Source: Streptomyces diastatochromogenes
GTDB lineage: Bacteria > Actinomycetota > Actinomycetes > Streptomycetales > Streptomycetaceae
Direction of reading: 5' to 3'
DNA: 64,000 nucleotides
Assembly: GCA_026913215.1 (NCBI GenBank)
Contig: JAPTYK010000001.1
Coordinates: forward strand, 1,488,001-1,552,000
Shown here piece after piece: positions 45,739 to 56,850 of the stretch (the first letter of the stretch is position 1; each line of letters opens with the position of its first letter). A model generated the notes under the pieces. It did no database searches, was not told the origin of the DNA, and worked only from the letters and a program-made list of their open reading frames with translations. The translations under genes were made by a program, and so were the position numbers.

Positions 45739-47825
45739 TCACCGCTTCCGGGCGGCCGGTCGGGGCTCGGTCGGCGGGTCGGTCGGGGACGCGGAGGAGG
45801 GTCCGGTGGGGCGGGCGGGGCGGGCTCCTGCGGCGATCACCGCCCAGAGGACCCAGACGGTGCCGAGCAGGAGGCGGAGCCAGGCCGGGCCGACGGGGAG
45901 GCCGGGGACCATGAGGACCGTCCTGTCGAAGGCGTCGAGCAGGGTGAGGGCGCCCAGGACCACGGTGGTCCAGGCGAGGACGGGGCGGGCGGGGCGCAGG
46001 GCGAGGCCGATGAGGGTCCACCACAGGCCCATGAGGAGCAGGGCGACGGCGGGGAGGGCGGTGGGGGTGAGGGCGAGGGTCGAGCCGGCCACGTCGAGGG
46101 CGAGGCCCAGGAGGCCGAGGAGGGTGGCCGCGCCGGCGAGCCGGTTGCCGCGCAGTCGGCGCCACCAGAGGACGCCGCCGGCGAGGGCGAGGACGAGGGC
46201 GGTGCCGAGGGCGAGCTGGGTCTCGACGCGCTGGAGGCCCCGGGCGCCGTACCAGTCGCAGCCGGCCGGGAGGCGGCGGGCCTGGACGTTGTAGTCGGCG
46301 CAGACGAGGAGCTGGGCGAGTTTGACGGGTTCGCCGACGAGCCGGTCGGTGGCGCCGGAGACCTCTCCGCGGCGGGCTCCGCAGGCGGGCGGGGCGCCGG
46401 GGTGGCGGCGCCGGCGTCGGGCTGCCAGCAGTTGCCGCCGCCCTGGCCGTCCCACCACACGTCGGTGCGGTTGGGGCGGGCGTTGCCCGCCTTGTCGACG
46501 CCCAGGCGGTTGCCGGCGTAGCGGTTGTGGTGGGAGGTGTCGGTCTGCTTGCCCCAGGCGGACTCGCCGCGGATGAAGGCGGGGACGGCGCTGAGGAAGA
46601 AGGCGGCGCGCTGGTGGCCGTAGACCCAGTTGTCCTCGTACAGGTTCCAGTTGCCGCCGGCGGTGATGATGCCGGTGCCGGGCGGCATGGAGATCTGGGG
46701 GCAGACGACGCCCTGTTCGTAGCCCCGGTCGACGGGCTGCTTGGCGCAGGTGCCGTCGGCGACGTAGGGGTAGTAGTTCTGGTTGTTGTCGTGGATCACA
46801 TTGCGCGCGAAGTGGGCGTGGTTCTGGGGCAGTCCGGGGTGGCCGGGGAAGGCGGAGTCCATGGAGGCGCCGCCCATGTTGTGGTCGAACTCGTTGTCGT
46901 GGACGTAGACGGAGTCCCCGGCGGTGCCGGAGTAGCCGACCATGTTGTGGTGGCTGCGGCAGCCGGTGATCTCGATGGAGTAGCGGGGGACGTCGTAGCC
47001 GCGGCCGTCGTTGATGTTCGAGGCCGAGCCGGGGTAGATGCCGGAGTCGCCGTTCCCGTAGGACTCGCAGTTCTTGTAGAGGCCGTGGTCGGAGGCGAAG
47101 GTGAGGAAGCCGTACTCGTCGTTCCAGCGGGTGAGGACGTCGTCGATGACGAAGCCGTCGGCGGCGAGCACGTACAGCGAGTTGAAGGTGGTGCGCTGGG
47201 CGGTGAAGTTGCGGAAGTAGACGCCGTCGGAGCCGTCGGCGCGGATGGCGTTGAGCTTCTGGTACTTGGCGTCGATGACGACGTCGAGGCGGGAGGCGCC
47301 GGTGCCCTCGATCTGGAGGTCCTTCTTGCCGAGGATCGCGACGAGGTTCTGGTTGTGCGGGCACTGCTTCTGCTGGGCGTAGCTGAGGATCTGGTAGCCG
47401 AGCGCGGACTTGCGGGCCTTGAGCGAGGCGCAGGCGCCGGTGGGCCGCGGCAGGGAGGGCTCCTCCTCGTAGAGGCCGGGGAGGACCGCGATGGTGAGGC
47501 CGGGCCGGTCGACGGCGTCGACGGCCTGCTGGAGGTGGCGGTACCCCTGGCGGGCGCAGCGCGCGAAGAGGGCGAGGTTGCGGGCCTTGAGGGCGGCGGG
47601 GAAGCCGGAGATCCGGCGCTCGAAGTCGGCCCGGTCGGTCTTGCAGACGAGGAGGTCGGGTTCGCCGGTGCGGAGTTTCGGCACGCTGCCGGTGCCGTCC
47701 GGGAGGGTGACGGGCCGTTCCTCGTGGGCCTGGGCGAGAGGAGCGGTGAACAGGGCCGCGGCGAGCGCCACGAGCACGACCGAGAGCACGGAGACGAATC
47801 TTCGGGTCCACGAGGTCCACGACAT
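45739..47825 (-). CDS. Exported parallel beta-helix protein with C-terminal membrane domain (frame break)
   Basis: About 695 residues. Signal peptide RRFVSVLSVVLVALAAALFTAPLAQA. A long right-handed beta-helix follows (GLTIAVLPGLYEEEPS, LVAILGKKDLQIEGTG, GVYFRNFTAQRTTFNSLYVLAADGFVIDDVLTRWND, GLYKNCESYGNGDSGIY, DSVYVHDNEFDHNMGGASMDSAFPG). After a frame break near 46375 come four or five membrane helices (LALGTALVLALAGGVLWWRRL.. to VWVLWAVIAAG). Beta-helix folds serve polysaccharide lyases or copper-site NosD proteins. Next to a cupredoxin-like lipoprotein, a NosD-like metal role is one option. Substrate unknown. Confidence 0.75.
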
Positions 47826-47905
47826 GCGCGAGAGAGTAGAGGAATGTTCACCTTTTTGAACCCCATGTGCACCCACCAATCCGAGGAAGGGGGGCCGGCG
47901 CCCCG

Positions 47906-47934
47906 TTGACGTAGGGCGCGCGGAATCCTACGGT
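47906..47934 (+). promoter_or_regulatory. Likely hgmA promoter
   Basis: TTGACG (47906-47911), 17-base spacer, TACGGT (47929-47934). Good match to the vegetative consensus, with a predicted leader of about 36 bases before ATG 47977. Confidence 0.6.
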
Positions 47935-47949
47935 CATCCATAGGATTCC
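47922..47949. promoter_or_regulatory. GGAATCCTA-N10-TAGGATTCC operator over the hgmA promoter
   Basis: Perfect 9-base inverted repeat covering the -10 region and transcription start. Placed for repression of hgmA, probably by the downstream GntR protein. Confidence 0.65.
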
Positions 47950-47976
47950 CTCGCGGGCTCAGGACAGGAGCGGTCG

Positions 47977-49287
47977 ATGACCACGGAGCAGGCCAGGAAG
48001 ACGGCCGAGGCGCTCACCTACAGCACCGGTTTCGGCAACGAGCACAGCTCGGAAGCGGTCCCCGGCGCACTGCCGGACGGCCGGAACTCCCGCAGCGCGC
48101 GCCCTCGGCCTCTACGCCGAGCAGCTCAGCGGCAGCGCCTTCACCGAGCCACGGGCCCACAACCGCCGCTCCTGGCTCTACCGGATCCGCCCCTCGGCCG
48201 CGCACCCGCCGTTCACCCGGATCGACAACGGCACCCTGGCCGGCGCGCCCTTCACCGAGACCGTGCCGGACCCCAACCGGCTGCGCTGGAACCCGCTGCC
48301 CGAGCCGGCGCCCGGCACCGACTGGCTGGCCGGCCTGTGGACCCTCGGCGGCAACGGCGACGCGACCCAGCGCACCGGCATGGCCGTGCACCTCTACCAC
48401 GCCAACGCCTCCATGGAGCGGGTCTTCGGCGACGCCGACGGCGAGCTGCTGATCGTCCCGGAGCGCGGCGGCCTCCTCCTCCGCACCGAGCTGGGCCTGC
48501 TCGCCGTCCACCCGGGCGAGGTGGCGCTGGTCCCGCGCGGCGTCCGCTTCCGCGTCGAGCTCCTGGAGGAGACGGCCCGCGGTTACGTCTGCGAGAACTA
48601 CGGCGCCCCGTTCCAGCTCCCGGACCTCGGCCCGATCGGCGCCAACGGCCTCGCCAACGCCCGCGACTTCCGCGCCCCGGTCGCCGCCTACGAGGACGTC
48701 GAGGGCCCGGTCGAGGTGGTCAACAAGTACTGCGGCAACCTCTGGTCCGCCACGTACGGCCACTCGCCGCTCGACGTCGTCGCCTGGCACGGCAACCACA
48801 CCCCGTACGTCTACGACCTGCGCCGCTTCAACGTCATCGGGACGATCTCGTACGACCACCCCGACCCGTCGATCTTCACGGTGCTCACCTCGCCCTCCGA
48901 CACCCCGGGCTCGCGGGCGTCGACTTCGTCGTCTTCGCCCCGCGCTGGCTGGTCGGCGAGGACACCTTCCGCCCGCCGTACTTCCACCGGAACGTGATGA
49001 GCGAGTACATGGGCCTCATCGAGGGCGCCTACGACGCCAAGGCGGAGGGCTTCGTGCCGGGCGGCGGCTCGCTGCACAACATGATGTCCGCGCACGGCCC
49101 CGACCGGGAGACCTTCGACAGGGCCAGCGCCGCCGAGCTGAAGCCGCAGAAGATCGACGACGGTCTCGCCTTCATGTTCGAGACCCGCTGGCCGGTGACC
49201 GCGACCCCGCAGGCCGCGACCGCCGGTCACCTCCAGAAGGGATACGACGACGTATGGCAGGGTCTTGAGCGCCACTTCCGGCCGTAA
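47977..49287 (+). CDS. hgmA: Homogentisate 1,2-dioxygenase (three frame breaks)
   Basis: Fe(II) ring-cleaving dioxygenase of tyrosine/phenylalanine catabolism, converting homogentisate to maleylacetoacetate. About 437 residues: [109 protein letters not shown]; metal-binding region [18 protein letters not shown] and [17 protein letters not shown]. Bases are missing near 48092, 48107 and 48909. ATG with AGGAG RBS. Confidence 0.92.
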   Translation: MTTEQARKTAEALTYSTGFGNEHSSEAVPGALPDGRNSRSARPRPLRRAAQRQRLHRATGPQPPLLALPDPPLGRAPAVHPDRQRHPGRRALHRDRAGPQPAALEPAARAGARHRLAGRPVDPRRQRRRDPAHRHGRAPLPRQRLHGAGLRRRRRRAADRPGARRPPPPHRAGPARRPPGRGGAGPARRPLPRRAPGGDGPRLRLRELRRPVPAPGPRPDRRQRPRQRPRLPRPGRRLRGRRGPGRGGQQVLRQPLVRHVRPLAARRRRLARQPHPVRLRPAPLQRHRDDLVRPPRPVDLHGAHLALRHPGLAGVDFVVFAPRWLVGEDTFRPPYFHRNVMSEYMGLIEGAYDAKAEGFVPGGGSLHNMMSAHGPDRETFDRASAAELKPQKIDDGLAFMFETRWPVTATPQAATAGHLQKGYDDVWQGLERHFRP

Positions 49288-49329
49288 TGTCTCGGCCGTA
49301 AGCCCGTAGCCTTTTCGTACGGAGATCCC

Positions 49330-50078
49330 GTGACCGCCTTCGCTCCCGACTCGCTGGTCCTGAACCGCAAGCTGCCGCTCTGGTACCAGGTCTCGCAGTC
49401 GCTGCGCGCCTCGATACTGGGCCGCACGCCCGACGCCTCGCTGCGGCTGCCCACCGAGGAGCAGCTCGCCGCCCACTACGGCGTGAGCGTGCTGACCATG
49501 CGCCAGGCCCTCAAGGAGCTGGAGGAGGAGGGCCTGATCAGCCGGCACCGGCGGCGCGGGACCTTCATCGAGCCGGGCGCCCGGCGGTCCGCCCCCGCCG
49601 GCTGCTCGGCTCGATCGACGCGATCGTGGCCCAGCAGTCCGGCGAGCGGACGACGGTCCTCGGCCACGGCGCGGAAGCGGTCACCGGCGAGCTCGCCGAG
49701 TACTTCCCCGACCTGCCGGAGATCGTGGCCTACCGGCGGCTCCGCAGCGACGGGGAGACCGGCGAGCCCACCAACTGGGCGGAGAACGCGGTCCGCCCCG
49801 AGCTCGCCGCCTCGCTCGACCCCGCCGACCTGGAGCGCTGGCCGATGACGAAGGTCCTGCGGGACGTCGTCGGCGTGCCGATCAGCCGCATCACCGACAC
49901 CGTCGAGGCCCGCCTCGCCGACCCGGAGACGGCGGCCCTCCTCCAGGTCCCGCTGCTCTCCCCCATCCTCCACTACACCGGCGTCACCTACGACGAGGAC
50001 GGCCGCGTCGTCGACGTCGCCCGCATCCGCTACCGCGGCGACCGCTTCTCCTTCACGGTGACGGTGGAAGCGCACTGA
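49330..50078 (+). CDS. GntR/HutC-family regulator, UTRA domain (frame break)
   Basis: About 249 residues; GTG 49330. Winged helix LPLWYQVSQSLRASILGRTPDASLRLPTEEQLAAHYGVSVLTMRQALKELEEEGLISRHRRRGTFIEPG, then a UTRA ligand domain (EYFPDLPEIVAYRRLRSDGETGEPTNW.., PILHYTGVTYDEDGRVVDVARIRYRGDRFSFTVTVE). A base is missing near 49596. 42 bases after hgmA in the same direction, so it is probably the tyrosine/homogentisate-catabolism regulator acting at the 47922 operator. Confidence 0.8.
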
Positions 50079-50127
50079 CGGCCGCGGCACGGTCGGCCCT
50101 GGCCCCGTACGGACGGCGCTCGTTAGC

Positions 50128-51344
50128 ATGCGGGGCGTGACGGAAGCCCCCCGAGCGGAAGCCCCCGGTGCCGTGGACGACGCGCCCCTCCTCGACGAGT
50201 TGATGCCGTGGTCCGTGGCTCCGCTGCGGTTCGGGCGGGCGTGGATCGTGGCGCCCGACGTCCGCACGCTGCGGAGCCGGTGGGACCGGCTGGTGGCGGC
50301 GGAGGGGACGAGCGGGAGGCGCTGTTCCGGCGGAGCAGGGCGCGGAGCCAGGTGAGCGCGGTGGGGCGCTGCCGGGGCAGCGGACGGGGACGGCGCGGTT
50401 CGCGCGGGAGTCGGGGCCGTGTCCGGAGCCGGTGCGGGTGACGCAGGGGCCGTTCGACGAGCAGTGGCTGCTGCCGGACCACCGGCTGATCGACACCGCG
50501 CGGCCGGAGCTGTGGCGGGTCGCCGGGGAGCCGCAGCTCTTCGCCGTCGAGCAGGGGTACGTGCCGGGGCGGCCGGTCCCGCGCTCCTGGTGACGGCCGC
50601 GCTGCCCGAGGGCCGTTCCCCGGCGGGCCGTCCGGGCCGCATCCGGCCGCTGTTCCGGCGTCCCGGGGCCGGGAGCCCAATCTCGCGCCCGGTCTGCTCG
50701 ACTTCCTCGGGAGGCGGTACGGGTACGAGGTCGACGCCCGTGACTGGCTGGCGTGGACGGTGGCGGCGGCCCTGCCCTCCCCGCCGGGTGCCGCGTCCCG
50801 CTCCCGGGGACCCGGAGGCGTGGGCGGCGGGCGTGGCGCTCGGCCGGGACCTCGCCGACGTGCAGCTGCGCGGCGCCCTCAGCGGGACGAGGCCCCGGCT
50901 GCCGGGCGGGCGCCGCCCCTATGTGCGGGCGGCGGTCCCGGCGCGGCCGGCCACGATGACGTACGACCCCGAGGAGGAGGTCCTCGGTCTCGACGGGGCC
51001 GGATCTCCCCGTGCCCGCGGAGGCCTGGGAGTACCGGGTCGGCGGGGTGCGGGTCCTGGAGCAGTGGTTCGCGCACTGGACGGCCCCGGCGGAGCCGGGC
51101 TCCCTGGAGGCGATCGGGCCGGCCGCCTGGCCTCAGGAGTGGACCTCGGAGCTGCTCGACCTGGTCACCGTGCTCGCGCTGCTCGGCGCGCGGGAGCCGG
51201 AGCGGGCCGCCTTCGCGGAACGCGCGGTGGGCCGGGAGGAACTGCGCGCGGCCGGGGTCCTCCCCGCCGGACCGGGCCCGCCGCCCCGCGTCCGTCCTGG
51301 ACCACCAGGAGGAGGGCCCGGAGGGGCAGTTCACGCTCGTGTGA
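50128..51344 (+). CDS. Type ISP restriction/modification C-terminal-like protein (about ten frame breaks)
   Basis: Piecing frames together gives VDDAPLLDELMPWSVAPLRFGRAWIVAPDVRTLRSRWDRLV.., RESGPCPEPVRVTQGPFDEQWLLPDHRLIDTARPELWRVAGEPQLFAVEQGYVPGRPGPALLVTAALPEGRSPAGRPGRIRPLF, EPNLAPGLLDFLGRRYGYEVDARDWLAWTVAAAL, and MPAEAWEYRVGGVRVLEQWFAH. This matches proteins annotated in Streptomyces as type ISP restriction/modification enzyme (the target-recognition C-terminal domain without helicase or nuclease parts). About 400 residues. The most broken gene of the window; whether any part is truly a pseudogene cannot be told here. Confidence 0.55.
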
Positions 51345-52059
51345 CCGGGGTGTCGAACGAGTCGAGCAGCCGGGCGATGGTCATCGCGAAGATCTCGTCC
51401 GCGTCGACGGGGGCGGCGGGCGCCTCGGCGAGCAGTCCCGCGAGGTGCGGATAGCGGCCGCCGGCCACCTGGCTCATGAGGTAGGCGCCGCGCACCGCCT
51501 GTTCCTCCGCCTCGGACCAGGGCAGTCCGCGGGCCCTCTCGGCGATGGCCTGTTCGTTGGCGACGGTGGCCATGACCGTGCCGTTGACCATGGCGATCAG
51601 CTGCATCTTCAGCCCGGCGGGTACGTCGAGCGGGGCGAGGCAGCCGAGGCACCACTCCAGGAAGCGCAGGGCGTTGGGGCTGAAGCCGTAGGCGGTGGTC
51701 ATGATGCGGGCCAGCCAGGGGTGGCGGTACATGATCGCGCGGCCCTGGTGGGCGATGGCGGTCATGTCGGCGCGCCAGTCGCCGCTGGGCTCCTCGGGGA
51801 GCTCGTACTCGCCGCTGACCGCGTCGACCATCAGCTCGTACAGGTCCTCCTTGCGGGGGACGTAGTTGTAGAGCGACATGGTGCCGCAGCCGAGTTCGGC
51901 GGCGACGCGGCGCATGGAGACCGCGTCGATGCCGTCCGCGTCGGCGATGCGGACGGCGGCGTCCACGATGTCCCGCCGGCTGTAGGCCGGTTTCGGGCCT
52001 CGGCCCGTGCGCTCGGGGCGCGCCCAGATCACTTCCGGTACGGCCGCTCGGCCCGCCAT
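51331..52059 (-). CDS. TetR-family regulator of ABC exporter
   Basis: Intact 242 residues. HTH YSRRDIVDAAVRIADADGIDAVSMRRVAAELGCGTMSLYNYVPRKEDLYELMVDAV; C-terminal tetracycline-repressor-class domain. The long N-terminal leader (MAGRAAVPEVIWARPERTGRGPKP) is typical of TetR proteins paired with DrrAB exporters. Divergent from the ABC genes, with a repeated TACGTACG element between. Confidence 0.85.
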   Translation of the reverse strand: MAGRAAVPEVIWARPERTGRGPKPAYSRRDIVDAAVRIADADGIDAVSMRRVAAELGCGTMSLYNYVPRKEDLYELMVDAVSGEYELPEEPSGDWRADMTAIAHQGRAIMYRHPWLARIMTTAYGFSPNALRFLEWCLGCLAPLDVPAGLKMQLIAMVNGTVMATVANEQAIAERARGLPWSEAEEQAVRGAYLMSQVAGGRYPHLAGLLAEAPAAPVDADEIFAMTIARLLDSFDTPVTRA

Positions 52060-52087
52060 GGATCATCACCTCGCCCACCATCGTAGT

Positions 52088-52122
52088 TACGTACGCCGTA
52101 CGCAGTGCGATATGGTCGCGCC

Positions 52123-52150
<28 letters not shown>
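52088..52150. promoter_or_regulatory. Two direct copies of a 20-base operator
   Basis: TACGTACGCCGTACGCAGTG (52088-52107) and TACGTACGCTGTACTTAGTG (52131-52150) agree at 17 of 20 positions; each contains CGTAC-N3-GTAC. Copy two lies within codons 3-10 of the ATPase gene. Confidence 0.65.
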
Positions 52151-53057
<907 letters not shown>

Positions 53058-53061
<4 letters not shown>

Positions 53062-53834
53062 GCGCCCTCGCCCACGACGGGACCGCCGTCCTCGGCCGCC
53101 ACCTTCGGCGGATCCGGCACGCGCCCGCGATCACCGTCATGACCCAGACGATGCCGATCGTCTTCCTGCTCTTCTTCGGGTACGTCTTCGGCAGCGCGCT
53201 CGCCGCCCCCGGCGCCGGGTACCGGGCCTACCTGGTGCCCGGCATCCTCGTGGCCACGGCCGCGGGCGGCCTGATGACGGGCATGCTCCAGGCCGCGCAG
53301 GACGCGCACCGGGGCGTCATGGACCGCTTCCGGACCATGCCCGTGAGCCGGGCCGCCGTCCCCCTCGGGCAGGCCCTCGCCGACCTGCTCGCGAACGCCG
53401 TCGGCACGGTCCCGCTGGTCCTCGTCGGCCTCGCCATGGGCTGGCGGATCGAGGGCACCCTCCCCGAGGCCCTGGGCGCCTTCGGCCTGCTGCTCCTCTT
53501 CCGCTTCGCGACGACCTGGATCGGCATCCTGCTCGGCCTCGCCTCGAAGAGCGAGGAGGCGGCCGGGCAGCTGGGCAGCGGCGTCTTCATGCTGCCGCTG
53601 CTCTCCAACGCGTACATCCCCACCGACAACATGCCCGGCTGGCTGCGGACGGTCGCCGAGTGGAACCCGATCTCCGCCGTCACCACGGCGGTCCGGCACC
53701 TCTTCGGGAACGCGCCGGTCCCGACGGAGGCGGCCTGGCCGGTGACCCACCCGGTCGCGGGCGCGCTGCTCTGGTCGCTCGGCCTGATCGCCGTCTTCGC
53801 CCCGCTCGCGGTGCGCCGGTACGCCCGGGGGTGA
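53058..53834 (+). CDS. ABC-2 type permease, DrrB-like
   Basis: Intact 258-residue permease with six helices and the ABC-2 fold: IRHAPAITVMTQTMPIVFLLFFGYVFGSAL, MDRFRTMPVSRAAVPLGQALADLLAN, LLSNAYIPTDNMPGWLRTVAEWNPISAVTTAVRHLFGN. GTG start overlapping drrA-like stop. Together they form an exporter, typically of a hydrophobic drug or self-made antibiotic. Confidence 0.9.
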
Positions 53835-53883
53835 CGCACCCCCTGATGACAAGGACCGGCCGGGCACGGTAGGCAGGACGGTC

Positions 53884-55071
53884 ATGAGCACCCAGCCACT
53901 CCCCTCGCCGGGATCACCGTCGTCGCCGTCGAGCAGGCCGTCGCCGCGCCCTTCGCCACCCGCCAGCTCGCCGACCTCGGGGCCCGCGTCGTCAAGATCG
54001 AGCGCCCCGACGGCGGGGACTTCGCCCGGGGTACGACACGGCCGCCCGGGGCCTCGCCTCCCACTTCGTGTGGTGCAACCGGGGCAAGGAGTCGGTGGCG
54101 GTCGACCTCAAGGACCCGCGGGCCTGGCGCTCGTCCGGAGGCTGGTGGCCGGCACCGACGTCTTCGTGCAGAACCTGGCGCAGGGCGCGGCGGCCCGCCT
54201 CGGCCTCGACGCCGCCACCCTGTGCGCGGCGCACCCGGAGCTGATCGCGGTGGACGTCTCGGGATACGGGGCGGAGGGGCCGTACGCGCACAAGCGGGCG
54301 TACGACATGCTCGTCCAGTGCGAGGCGGGGCTCGTGTCGGTGACCGGCACGCCCGGACAGCCCGTCAAGTCCGGCATCCCGGCCGCCGACATCGCGGCCG
54401 GGATGTACGCGTTCTCCGGCGTCCTCGCCGCCCTCGTCCGGCGCGGCACGACCGGCCGGGGCGGTCCGGTGGAGGTCTCCTGCTCGACTCGCTGGCCGAG
54501 TGGATGGGGCATCCGCTGCACCACGGGATGCACGGGGCACTCCCCGGCGCGCACGGGGCTCGCGCACGCGGTGATCGCCCCGTACGACGCCTACCCGACG
54601 GCGGACGGCGGTCTGGTCCTGCTCTCCGTGCAGAACGACCGGGAGTGGCGGCGGCTCGCCGAGCAGGTCCTCGGTCGCCCGAACTGGCCGACGACCCCGG
54701 CTTCGCGACGAACACGGCACGGGTGGCGGGCGCGCCGGGACGGACGCGGTGGTCGCGGCGGCGCTCGCGCCCCTGACGGCGGCGGAGGCACTGGCCCGGC
54801 TCGACGCGGCGGGCGTCGCCTGCGCCCGGCTCAACTCGGTCGCGGAGCTCGCCGACCACCCGCAGCTCACGGCCCGCGACCGCTGGCGGGACGTGGAGTC
54901 GCCGGTGGGGCCGCTGCGTTCGCTGCTGCCCCGATCGTGTTCCCGGACGCCCCGGAGCCCCGGATGGACCGCGTCCCGGCCCTCGGCCAGGACACCGACG
55001 AGGTGTTCGCCGAACTCGGGGTGCCGGAGGCGGAGCTGAAGGAGCTGCGCGGCGCCGGCGTGATCGCCTGA
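53884..55071 (+). CDS. CaiB/BaiF-family CoA transferase (about nine frame breaks)
   Basis: Class III CoA transferase of about 398 residues. Reassembled: LAGITVVAVEQAVAAPFATRQLADLGARVVKIERPDGGDFARGYD, SHFVWCNRGKESVAVDLKDPRG.., HPELIAVDVSGYGAEGPYAHKRAYDMLVQCEAGLVSVTGTPGQPVKSGIPAADIAAGMYAFSGVLAAL, then C-terminal VFPDAPEPRMDRVPALGQDTDEVFAELGVPEAELKELRGAGVIA. The catalytic Asp lies in KRAYDMLVQ. Deletions near 53900, 54031, 54121, 54484, 54543, 54675, 54735 and 54930, among others. Substrate unknown. Confidence 0.8.
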   Translation: MSTQPLPSPGSPSSPSSRPSPRPSPPASSPTSGPASSRSSAPTAGTSPGVRHGRPGPRLPLRVVQPGQGVGGGRPQGPAGLALVRRLVAGTDVFVQNLAQGAAARLGLDAATLCAAHPELIAVDVSGYGAEGPYAHKRAYDMLVQCEAGLVSVTGTPGQPVKSGIPAADIAAGMYAFSGVLAALVRRGTTGRGGPVEVSCSTRWPSGWGIRCTTGCTGHSPARTGLAHAVIAPYDAYPTADGGLVLLSVQNDREWRRLAEQVLGRPNWPTTPASRRTRHGWRARRDGRGGRGGARAPDGGGGTGPARRGGRRLRPAQLGRGARRPPAAHGPRPLAGRGVAGGAAAFAAAPIVFPDAPEPRMDRVPALGQDTDEVFAELGVPEAELKELRGAGVIA

Positions 55072-55107
55072 CGAGGAGGACGGGCAGGACCGGGAGCGGG
55101 GCGGTCA

Positions 55108-55215
55108 CGGCCGTACGGGGTGCGGACCGCCGTACGAAGGTGCGGACCGCCGTACGGGGACTCCGGCCGTCCTACAGGGGCTCGGCCGCCGTACAGGGCG
55201 GTGCGGGCCCCGTAC
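55108..55215. repeat. Short direct repeats with CCGTACGG words
   Basis: Two adjacent 20-base copies beginning GGTGCGGACCGCCGTACG and further degenerate GTAC-centred words; GC-rich spacer after the CoA transferase gene. Confidence 0.6.
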
Positions 55216-55313
55216 GGCACTCGACCGACTCGGGGTACGACGGAGCGCCGGACGGGCGGGGACACGTCCGGCGGAGTCGTGGTCGGGGCCGTACGGGCGG
55301 CCGGGACGCGGGG

Positions 55314-55585
55314 CTAGCGGCCCGTGCCGAAGAGCGAGCGGCGCAGGCGGCGGAGCGGGCGAAGAGCGAGACCCGCGCGCTGCGGCTGCGGTGGCTGTGC
55401 ACCGGCACCTCACGCGTGCGCGTCGTCAGTTCCCGCATGAGCAGGGTCGCCTCGGCCACCTCGCGCTGAGGCAGCGCGGGGCCGCCGAGCACCGCGAGAT
55501 GGCGGTCGAGCCGCGAACTGGTCGCACTGCTCCCGCAGGTGATGGCAGGCACACGCGGCCTGCTGCGCATTGCTATCTGTTCCAT
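55314..55585 (-). CDS. Small basic hypothetical protein (frame break)
   Basis: About 90 residues: MEQIAMRSRPRVPAITCGSSATSSRLDRHLAVLGGPALPQREVAEATLLMRELTTRTREVPVHSHRSRSARVSLFAPLRRLRRSLFGTGR. One C is missing near 55360, so the open frame runs past the true stop at 55314. Codon use is that of a real Streptomyces gene. The pattern (conserved middle, Arg-rich tail) is common in unassigned Streptomyces small proteins. The 321-base gap upstream (55586-55906) is a divergent promoter region; I find no gene there. Confidence 0.6.
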
Positions 55586-55906
55586 GTCACTCCCCACCCG
55601 TACAAGGGCACCCGACCCGGGCAGGTTAACCCTATCGCTCCACCGCGACACCCGTGTATCCCGGCGGCGGGATTCACCGCACTCGTACGAGGGTTGACGG
55701 TCACTGTACGAATCCATCTGATTCCAGGGCGAGTTGGACAGCGCTCGAACACCTGCCGAACCGTCACGAACCATCCTGCACCCCGGACGGCCACCGGCGG
55801 ACGGGCGGGCGGATGTGATCTCCACCACCAAGATCGTCCGGACCGGCGGGCGAGGGACCTCCGCAGGACCGGGGCCGGGCGGACGCCCCTCGGCTACCGT
55901 GGATCC

Positions 55907-56850
55907 ATGACGGTGATCGCGGGTCGTTACCGGCTGCTCGACGTCCTCGCCGAAGGGGCGACGGGCACCGTCTGGCGCGCCCTGGACGAGACGGACCGCC
56001 ACGAGGTGGCCCTGGAGGAGTTCCGGGCCCCGGCCGGACTTCCGGCGGACGAGGTGCCGTTGCTGTACGCGCGGCGGGAGCGCGAGGCGCGGGCCGCCGC
56101 GCGGATCTCCCACCCCTCCGTCGTCCGGGTCCTCGGCGTGGCCACCGAGGACGGCCGGCCCTGGGTGGTGACGGAGCTGGTCCGCGGCCTCACCCTCGCG
56201 GAGACCCTCGACGCGGACGGTCCGCTGCCCGCGCGCGAGGCCGCGCGCGTCGGCGCCGAGGTCCTGGCCGGGCTGCGGGCCGCCCGGACGGCGGGCGTCC
56301 CGCACCGGGGCGTGGGCCCCGGGCAGGTGATCCTCGCCAACGACGGGCGGATCGTCGTCACCGGCTTCTGGGGCGCGCCGGACGAGGACGCGGGCCCGCG
56401 GCGGATCTGCGCTCCCTCGGGCGCTCCTGGAGACGGCGGCCGGCGGCCGGTCCGGACCGCTGGGCGCCGTGATCGACGGACTGACGGGCGGGGAGCCCGC
56501 CCTGACGGCCGATCGGGCCGAGGACGAGCTGCGCCGGGCGGCGGCGGGCGGCGCGCGTCCGACGGCGGGGCCGGTGGAGTCTTCCGCCCCGGGCCGGACC
56601 GACCGGACCGACCGCGGCGACGGCGACGGCGGCGGGACGCGGGCCGGGACCCTGCCGGCGCCTTCCCTGCGAGCGGCGGCGCCCTGACGGGGCCCGTCCT
56701 GGTGGCCGGGATCGTCGGGCGCTGCTGCTCGCGGGTGCGTTGACGTATCAGGCGGTGCGGGACGACGGACCGGGCACCGGGCCGGGACCGGGCGGCGCGA
56801 CGAGCACCGCTCCGGCGCGTCCGGGCGGGCCGGCTACAGCGCCCCGTTGA
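55907..56850 (+). CDS. Membrane-anchored Ser/Thr pseudokinase (frame breaks)
   Basis: Hanks-type kinase fold lacking catalytic residues. Start MTVIAGRYRLLDVLAEGATGTVWRALDETD; the glycine loop is present. The VAIK lysine is Glu37 (HEVALEEF), the HRD aspartate is Gly135 (PHRGVGPGQVIL) and DFG is GFW (153-155). These substitutions lie in a clean frame, so they are not sequencing errors. After breaks near 56400 and 56415 come DLRSLGALLETAAGGRSGPLGAVIDGLTGGEPALTADRAEDEL, then a Pro/Arg linker and one membrane helix (VLVAGIVGALLLAGALTYQAV). The corrected end is probably 56850, overlapping the convergent lipase stop. Confidence 0.68.

Noticed and set aside
55573..55794. 73-residue minus-strand protein in the kinase upstream region
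   Set aside because: No recognisable pattern, overlaps the start of a better gene, and lies in a divergent promoter region.
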